NCBI GenBank assembly: GCA_963978895.1
Contig: OZ022245.1
Coordinates: forward strand, 2,188,875 to 2,252,874
Reading direction: 5' to 3'
DNA from: Erpobdella octoculata
Taxonomy: Eukaryota > Annelida > Clitellata > Hirudinida > Erpobdellidae
Length of the DNA: 64,000 bases
Both the position numbers and the translations under genes were made by a program. Every line of letters starts with the position of its first letter. Position 1 is the stretch's first letter. The notes under the pieces were generated by a model that did not search any database, was not told where the DNA came from, and saw nothing but the letters and a program-made list of their open reading frames with translations. Positions 39,413-64,000 of the stretch are shown in pieces.

Positions 39413-40437
39413 ATAAATAAATGTAATGTAAATATTTGTGGTGGCAAGCATTGAGTGAATTTAATGCTGATGAATTTTGTGGAATGTCAGGTGGAGTAAT
39501 GTGAATTGTTGTTCAGCACATCCTCATTCATTCATTGTACCAGTCCTACTTCTAAAAACTTTATTTTATATTAATTGGTCAGAAATGATGATTCGTTGAA
39601 CTTAAAAAATGAATTATGAATTTGATGAAATGGACGTTTATGTAATTGTAATAACATTTAATGCCTGCGAATGTAATAACATGCAATAGATGCAAAATGT
39701 AATGATGTAAATAACACTCAATTGAGTGCTTCATATAAGACTAGGCGAAATGTGTGTGAAAATGAATCAAAACAACCCAGTAGAACTTTGGGTCAACACA
39801 ATAACCACTGTTACATATCCTACATTAATAATGAAGTCTGGCTAATCATAGCTAGCTAGCTGGTCACCGTCCTGACCAAAAGAATCTTAATTGGACTAAG
39901 CAGCTCTACATTTTCAGTTCTCTGTTCTTTCTAGAAGTTGTAGAGTGGACTGGTTAATTTTTAAAACTTGGTCCCCATTCTAAGTCTGATGTATGTGCAT
40001 ATTATTTTAGAAGGATATAAGAACCAGATAGTTAGCTACTTGGTTATTTCTTACTTTTCGTGGCTCTGTTTCTTTCATAGTCGTTTGGGAAAATAAAATT
40101 TTAATGATGGATTAGCATGATGCAAGAATTGTAATAATGGTTAGTGTTATTGTAAGTTTCAGATTCATTTTTGTTGATTCAACCCTTAGACTTGGGAGTT
40201 TTTCTTTTATGTTGAACCATTTTTTAGCGATTAATTGTTATTTAGTATAAGTCCCAACCCCCCCCCCCCCGATGTTACTGTATTTGTTTTGTTTGAATGG
40301 ATTGCTAGGCAATTTTGATGAATTCTAAAGGATTTTTAGAGATCATTTTACTTGAAAATAAATGGGTTACTTGTGCTTTTCTGAACTCTCCGGTCTTAAA
40401 TACTGGTTTTTAGAAAGTGATCTCACAGACATTCACA

Positions 40438-40525
40438 CATACATACGTACGTACGTACATACATACATACATACATACATACGTACATACATACGTACGT
40501 ACGTACATACATACATACATATATT
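40438..40525. repeat. (CATA/CGTA)n tetranucleotide tract
   Basis: ACATAC and ACGTAC units alternating in blocks, ending about 25 bp before the acceptor of the first coding exon of the nuclear receptor. Confidence 0.92.
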
Positions 40526-40552
40526 AAATATTTTTATTTGCACTTTTCAGGA

Positions 40553-40583
40553 ATGTGATATACATAGTCGAAGAATGAGGTAG
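40553..40583 (+). promoter_or_regulatory. Two minimal upstream ORFs in 5' UTR
   Basis: If the exon starts at 40551 (after TTTTCAG), the leader holds ATG-TGA at 40553-40558 and ATG-AGG-TAG at 40575-40583, the second ending one base before the main ATG at 40585. A TGA at 40576 is in frame with the main ATG and supports that start. Such start-stop elements often reduce initiation downstream; that role is inferred. Confidence 0.45.
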
Positions 40584-40584
40584 T

Positions 40585-58778
<18,194 letters not shown>

Positions 58779-58854
58779 CCGAACGATATTCCCATCGCCT
58801 CCGTTACTTACTTACACACTCGCTGGAAAATATTTTAAAACGCAAACATTTTGC

Positions 58855-58860
58855 AATAAA
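58855..58860 (+). terminator. Polyadenylation signal of 2DBD-NR
   Basis: AATAAA 77 bp after the stop codon, giving a very short 3' UTR if used. Confidence 0.6.
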
Positions 58861-60085
58861 TGCGTACGGATATTAATTTAATACCACGTCTCAGGTCACG
58901 TTCATCATAATGTCTTCCCCGTTTAAATGTGATAGTTGCTGCTTTGAAAATACTCTTTTTACTCGTCGTGACTGGACAGGACGGTGTCTTTCCTCTCTAC
59001 CTCTCTTTAAATTAATTCACACCGACGTCACACATCCGTGTTCGGTCTTGCAGCGATGCACGCCCGCAAACACTCAACCTTTTTTTTTCCTATGATTTTC
59101 ACAGTCATCGAAGTCGCTTCGCGACTCGAGGTTTATCGTCGTTTTTTTTGTGTACGTTTTCGAGATCGTCTGTATTTAATGAGTTGCTTGTAATGCAGAT
59201 TTTTGTTTCGTGCGACCGATACGAATACGGGCCCGCGTACGACCGCGGTCGGACCGGTCGCCGCGGAATCGTTCGTATTATGATTACCTGAAAGCGCGCC
59301 GTTTTTATGCAAACTAATCATTCGCTTTTGCAGTCGATTTTTTTTTTCTTTAAGTGACTACTTTCGAAAGAATTTGGTTACGAGTTCTATTTTTCAAACT
59401 GCAAGCTAAGAGTTTTATTTTTTGTATTCGTTCTTTTTTTTCCTTTATTAAATTTGATCTGTTTCGTACCAGCTTTGTTACGATGTTATTATAGGGTCTT
59501 CTTCTTATTGTTACTACTATCATTATTATATATATATTTTTTTACAAGGGTATCTATTGTTGTTTCGGATTCTGAACAGAGAAATATGGTGGCTTAAAAT
59601 GTTGACACTTTGATTCTTTCGGCAAAACCGATTCGCTCCTTAAGATGGCAGATGAAAATGAGCCATTTGGATGGGTAGAATGAAGTCAACGAACTGTAAA
59701 ATATATTTGAATAGCTCTGCAAGCGAGTATTTCTTTATCTATTTTTCATTAAATCGACACATTTGTCGCGCGTTTTTATATCAAATGAAATGCCGTTTTC
59801 ATGTGATTAAAATGTTTCAGTCTATAACTAAATGGTTTTTCGAGTTTGACACTGTTCGTGATTAGGGCAAACGCACCACTCTAAGGTCAGACGTACCACT
59901 CTAAGGTCAGGCGTACCATTCCAAGGTCACACTCTGAGGTCAGACATACCATTCCAAGGCTGCACTACCACCTTTCCATTATTGAAAGACAAGCTGTACT
60001 TCAAAGTAAGCTGCTGTAACTAAGGCTACAAGGGCTTCAAGCCAAGAAAGTCGGGGCTGACAGTGGCTGGTTTTTTTATATGTCA
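58861..60085. other. Intergenic stretch between convergent genes
   Basis: Separates the 3' ends of the nuclear receptor (plus) and PDCD2L (minus). A CG-rich patch lies at about 59220-59270 and imperfect copies of AAGGTCAGACGTACCACTC at 59870-59965. No gene is seen. Confidence 0.45.
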
Positions 60086-60091
60086 TTTATT
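60086..60091 (-). terminator. Polyadenylation signal of PDCD2L
   Basis: AATAAA on the minus strand, 35 bp past the PDCD2L stop codon. Confidence 0.6.
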
Positions 60092-60125
60092 AGCAACTAG
60101 AATTTTGGTTTGGAAAACTAATCGT

Positions 60126-60283
60126 TCATAGTTTGTAGCGACCTCCTCCTCTCCTGAGTGTCACATTCTCCTGGGCGGTGTCGTCGTACTGGGTGACGAC
60201 GAATTCCCTTTTCAGCAAGTCACTATTTTGCGTCCAACAATTCGAGGAGCAGGTGTAAACGTAAACCGAGCCGATGTCCAATC
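60126..60283 (-). CDS. PDCD2L: PDCD2L exon 5 (terminal)
   Basis: 158 nt, acceptor ATGCAG, encodes GSVYVYTCSSNCW and a basic C-terminus ending RRGGRYKL, stop TGA at 60128-60126. Confidence 0.92.
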
Positions 60284-63200
60284 CTGCATTTCGAGAAAAA
60301 AACAAAACGGGTGTTGAAATGATTACCAGAAAGATTTTTAAACTAACATAAAAAATATAGATCCATATATTATCTATTATAAAAAAAAGTATTAAATTTA
60401 ATTTTATATATTAATTCAATAAAATTCTTAACTACTTGTCTGTTATTTCAAAATAACACTTCAAAGACTTAAAATATGCATCTCTGCCATTTAAATAAAT
60501 ATGACTGACATTGATCCACAAAACTTTTCTACAATATTCCCAAAATAAACTATTTATGATTTATCTTTCTCTGCTAGATACAGCTGACAGAATAGCTAGT
60601 TATGTAATCTACGATTTACTGTCTTTACAAGTGAAAGAAAGAAAATGAAGTTACGTCTTAGCCATCAAATGCAAAAACAGTAACGAAACCTTCTAAAGCA
60701 TCTTCTGAGAGTTCGATCTTTGATACAAGGCTGGTCCTCACGGCCGGCATAATTTGAAACTCGTACACCCTGGAACTCCCGCAGGAACAGGACGGGACTT
60801 TCAAGTTACAGAGCGGGTTGTACTGGAGTGGCTGACCATTATACGAATACCTAAAAAGTAGAAACAACTTAGATCAAGAGTTATTATTATGTCTCAACTC
60901 ATGAATACTTTGTGCATAGGATAGGATAAAATGCTTGGAGATACTAAAATAATGAGACTGCACACACTGAGGAAGGGACTAACCACTAAAGGTAAAGATG
61001 TACTACCTGACGACTTGATTCGGACACTTTTTAAGGACTTTAAAAAATTTCCCTTGAAGGGAAGGCATGTCTTTAAGAGAAATGTCTTTCTCAATTTCCT
61101 CATTTCCCGTACTTTTTTTGCTCTTTTTCACTCTGAATGAACAAATAACACAGACGAAAATACATTAACGATTGTATGGGTAATAAGATTCATAATTACT
61201 GGTACCATTAATCAAATGTTACAAATTGCAATAAAACAGCATAATAAGATGTTCTGCAAGCTCTACTTTTTCCACTTTACTGAATATTTTAACGCTAAAT
61301 GAATAGCCAGTTTGCTGTGTTAGATATATTAGAGGCTCTAACGGTTTTGAAATATCTCTCGTGCCGAATGGTTCATCAGCAAATGGATCTTATACATATG
61401 ATTGATTTGTTTTGCTTACACTGCAACTCAAAAACCTAGACATATACAAATAAAACAAAACAAAACCACTGACTGACCCCTCCAATTCTTCTAACGTCAT
61501 ATTTTCACTCTCCAGGTAGGCCTTCAGTCGCTCCTCGACCGAGAAAACCTCCTCCACGGAGAATTCATTTTCGTCGTTGAAATAAACGTAAACCGACTGA
61601 AACGGCGACAAAACCGTCGGCGATTTTCTGCAATCATCCTTTGACAGTTCCGAAGCTAAGTTCAACCGGGTCGAAAATTCCTTCTCTAGAGGTTCACTTT
61701 TGACGCTTTCGACTGATTCCGTCATCGTTGCTCTTTCTCCGTTGTGGTTATCGTGGCAGTTGTTACCAACGTCCTCGGTCTTCTGGTTGCCCGACGAAGT
61801 AACGGGCATTTCCTCAAAAGGTTCTTCGCCCCAGTCCATTGAATCCAGGTCGACATCGAATGCCGATTTCACTTCTACTTTCTTCTCCTCTACGATCACT
61901 GAATCTGCCTGACATCTGATGACCATCCAACTAGAATAGCAAAAAATTTAAAAGTGAAAAATTTATAAAATGCTGTCAAAATAGTTGCTTGCACGGAAAA
62001 AGACCATTTTTTATTATTTTTTCCGTCAATAAAACTAAAATTTATGTGGCAAAGCCTCCATCAACATCCCAGCTGATAAAATTTTATAATATAATAAAAT
62101 TAAAAAATATTATCGATAAATAATTTTTAAATTTTATAACGTAATAAAATTAAAAATTATTATCGATAAATAATTTTTTTCTGAGAACCTTTTGTGCGTC
62201 TTGATGCAATTTTTTGTCGGGCAGAAAAAAATGTACAAGACCCTGTCGACCAGTGGCGGACTTTCAACCGGACAGTACATTTGCCCCACAAATATGACCT
62301 GGCCTTGACATTCAGCACAGTTGACACTTTGTCCGGTGTTCTGAATAAGCCAATTCTAAAAATATAAAGAGGAATGTTAACTGCATTATTAAAACGTTAT
62401 TAACCTTGAATTAGTCATTAACAAGAACTCAAGACCAAAGTTAAAAATTAACAAACTACTAAAGCTATGTCTCAGTATTATAAGAAGTAACTTTGGTTGA
62501 CAGTACACCTAAGACATGTATCTAAATTTATACTGTTTGCAGCATAATTAGATTAAGCTATGTTTTTATTCACCAACAATGTATGGCTTAATGTTAGTCC
62601 ACTCCTAATCTAATGCATGTCCTATGAATCCACTTGGTAGAATTTTTTTTTATTTGTGGAAAGTTTTTTATTTACCTCTAAATCAATATAATTTATTATT
62701 TGGACCAAGAAGCTATTTAATGATCGAAAGTGTTACCAGAAAGTAATGATTGTTTAGTTTACAATTTAAGACAGATTTATGTCAAGCGTTGAGAATGTAA
62801 AGAGCTGTTTGGTACACAGTAATCATAATTAGCCAAAATAGAGAAATATAGGTAGTGATATACATCAACCAGTTTTTTTCCAGCTGGCGATTCAAGAAAT
62901 ACTTGTCTATAACTATAAAAAAATAAATCAGGTTAAAAATCCTGTCAATGTCTCAAGCATGGGTAGGTGGCATCCAATAATTTATAATACTGTAACTGTA
63001 AGGTGATTAATTAATTACTAAGTCTTGGTGACTGAATAGTACAGGCAGACTAAGCGGCCTAAGGAAACCATGGATGAAGTAGAAGACAAGTGTCTAAGTC
63101 ACTCTAAGTAGAAATCCTGCTGCATGGTTAAGGACGGTAAGGTGGTACATTTTTAGAGTTATATCTAGACAGCTGACTTCCAGTTCTATCCTAGCATTAC

Positions 63201-63370
63201 TGACATTACTCAGTAAACAGAACTAGAAATGCTAAACTACTAAACTCTAAACTCAACTACTTTAAACTTTTAAAGCTAACCGGTTTCCCGCCCAATTTAT
63301 TGCCGTACACCGAGGATTCATCAGCATACCAAGCACAATCGCAGGTACCAAGTGAAGTTATAGTGGCCAT
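60126..63370 (-). CDS. PDCD2L: PDCD2-like protein (PDCD2L), 40S ribosome assembly factor
   Basis: Five exons on the minus strand (63370-63281, 62355-62189, 61930-61478, 60850-60690, 60283-60126) join in frame (1029 nt) to give 342 residues, close to the vertebrate protein. The N-terminal half has NKLGGKP (24-30), a CAEC pair (43-46), YCPVE (57-61) and KRSWMVIRCQ across the exon 2/3 joint, the PDCD2 family zinc-binding TYPP-type fold. Exon 3 adds an acidic linker. The C-terminal PDCD2 domain has YSYNGQPL, CSCG, RVYEFQIMP, GSVYVYTC and CW. In the family, PDCD2 and PDCD2L bind ribosomal protein uS5 (RPS2) as chaperone or export adaptor of pre-40S particles. It faces a SAP-domain gene and probably shares its promoter. 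Confidence 0.92.
60690..60850 (-). CDS. PDCD2L: PDCD2L exon 4: start of PDCD2 C-terminal domain
   Basis: 161 nt, acceptor TTTTTAG. Encodes YSYNGQPL, CSCG and RVYEFQIMP. The donor is AAG then GTTTCG, chosen because it is the one that continues in frame into exon 5. Confidence 0.88.
61478..61930 (-). CDS. PDCD2L: PDCD2L exon 3: WMVIRCQ segment and acidic linker
   Basis: 453 nt. Starts SWMVIRCQ, the family's conserved end of the N-terminal domain, followed by a Glu/Asp/Ser-rich linker. Confidence 0.88.
62189..62355 (-). CDS. PDCD2L: PDCD2L exon 2: first zinc-binding segment
   Basis: 167 nt with CAEC and MYCPVE motifs, acceptor TTTTTAG, donor GTTCTC, phase 0 to 2. Confidence 0.9.
63281..63370 (-). 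CDS. PDCD2L: PDCD2L exon 1
   Basis: 30 codons from ATG at 63370, ending LGGKP, phase 0 donor GTTAGC. Confidence 0.88.
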
Positions 63371-63690
63371 CCCTTCAATCATCAATCAATATCAATAAAG
63401 TAAATAAAAAAGCGATAACGCAAAAAAATGAGACCATAGAAAAAAAGATATCAAAGCGACATCCAAATTTTTAATTTTTTAAAAGTAAAAAATATGTTTA
63501 TAATCTTATGTTTGAATATTGTTTATTAGTTTTTTTAAATATTGATTTTTTGCTATCTAGGCATTAAACAAATTTAAATTATATTTTTTTAAATTCTTAA
63601 TTAATTATTTAGGGTCATTGGAGCAGTTTTATTTTTGCGTATATTTTATCGGCTTTGGTGTTCGTCTGGCTGTAATTTATGTAAAGGAAA
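63371..63690. promoter_or_regulatory. Putative bidirectional promoter
   Basis: 320 bp separate the divergent start codons of PDCD2L and the SAP-domain gene. AT-rich, no clear TATA position. Both genes are housekeeping types for which shared promoters are common. Confidence 0.55.
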
Positions 63691-63828
63691 ATGGCGGAGT
63701 CCGTCTCGTCTTGTGCAGGTTCTAAAAAAATAACCGATTTGAGAGTAGTCGATCTGAAATTGGAATTAGAAAAGCGAGGATTAGAGAAAACTGGCGTTAA
63801 ACAGGCACTTGTAGAACGTCTAAGAAAG
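63691..63828 (+). CDS. SAP-domain protein, SAFB-like, first coding exon (partial gene)
   Basis: ATG at 63691 opens 46 codons ending phase 0 at donor GTAATT. After ten residues comes a SAP motif, [18 protein letters not shown] followed by [16 protein letters not shown], close to the N-terminal SAP domain of scaffold attachment factor B (DLRVxDLxxEL pattern). SAP domains bind AT-rich scaffold-attachment DNA. An RRM would be expected in later exons, outside this window. Another SAP protein is possible. Confidence 0.72.
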
Positions 63829-64000
63829 GTAATTGATTGTTAATGTTAAAATAAATAATGTGTCCATGCGGATCGCGAAACGCTAGCTGGGGTATCACTA
63901 AAACGTGGCTTTAGATGGGCAAAGGTTGGCTAGCGCCTATTGAATCGCTAGTCGCATATTAAAATTGGTTTGTTGTGAACTTGTGGATTGACTCTGAGGG

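Noticed and set aside
60931..61140. Protein-like 69-residue plus-strand frame inside PDCD2L intron 3
   Set aside because: Antisense to an intron, unknown sequence, and its complement is also open; no splice or homology support.

Overview
This is nuclear DNA of a bilaterian animal, most likely a protostome invertebrate. The evidence is GT-AG introns with conserved phases, a nuclear receptor with two DNA-binding domains (a receptor type I know from flatworms, molluscs and crustaceans), tRNA-derived SINEs, a LINE reverse transcriptase and a hAT-type transposon. The species cannot be settled from the sequence. An unusually large share of the window is simple-sequence DNA: (TAA)n, (ATC)n, (TA)n, (TTCG)n, (TATG)n, (GA)n and several 12-22 bp minisatellites. 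Almost all the long open frames inside these tracts are artefacts of the repeats.

Layout. 1-8.8 kb is microsatellite-rich DNA and dispersed repeats with no secure gene. 8.8-14.3 kb (minus strand) is a four-exon gene for an ML-domain (MD-2-related lipid-recognition) protein of 208 residues. 16.5-29 kb holds three related single-exon genes of a divergent ZYG11/ZER1-like family (leucine-rich repeat plus ARM-like proteins, presumed Cullin-2 ligase substrate receptors). The first is intact, the second carries two frameshifts and the third one in-frame stop. Each has a (TA)n tract and a shared short motif just upstream of its start. A decayed LINE lies between the first two. 29.5-30.9 kb is a giant (ATC)n tract ending in a 200-N assembly gap. 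31-40 kb is intergenic: CpG-rich patches, a non-autonomous hAT-like element with a perfect 8-bp target duplication, and two SINE copies.

40.6-58.8 kb (plus strand) is the main gene: ten coding exons giving an 800-residue nuclear receptor with two complete C4 zinc-finger DNA-binding domains followed by a ligand-binding domain. Exon lengths and phases show that the two DNA-binding domains share the same internal intron position and that both second-finger exons are 142 nt. The introns are full of microsatellites and mobile-element remnants.

60.1-63.4 kb (minus strand) is a complete five-exon PDCD2L gene (342 residues). Starting 320 bp away on the plus strand is the first coding exon of a SAP-domain protein resembling SAFB, so the two probably share a bidirectional promoter. 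The gene models were assembled by hand from splice sites, reading phase and family motifs. No database search or transcript evidence was available.
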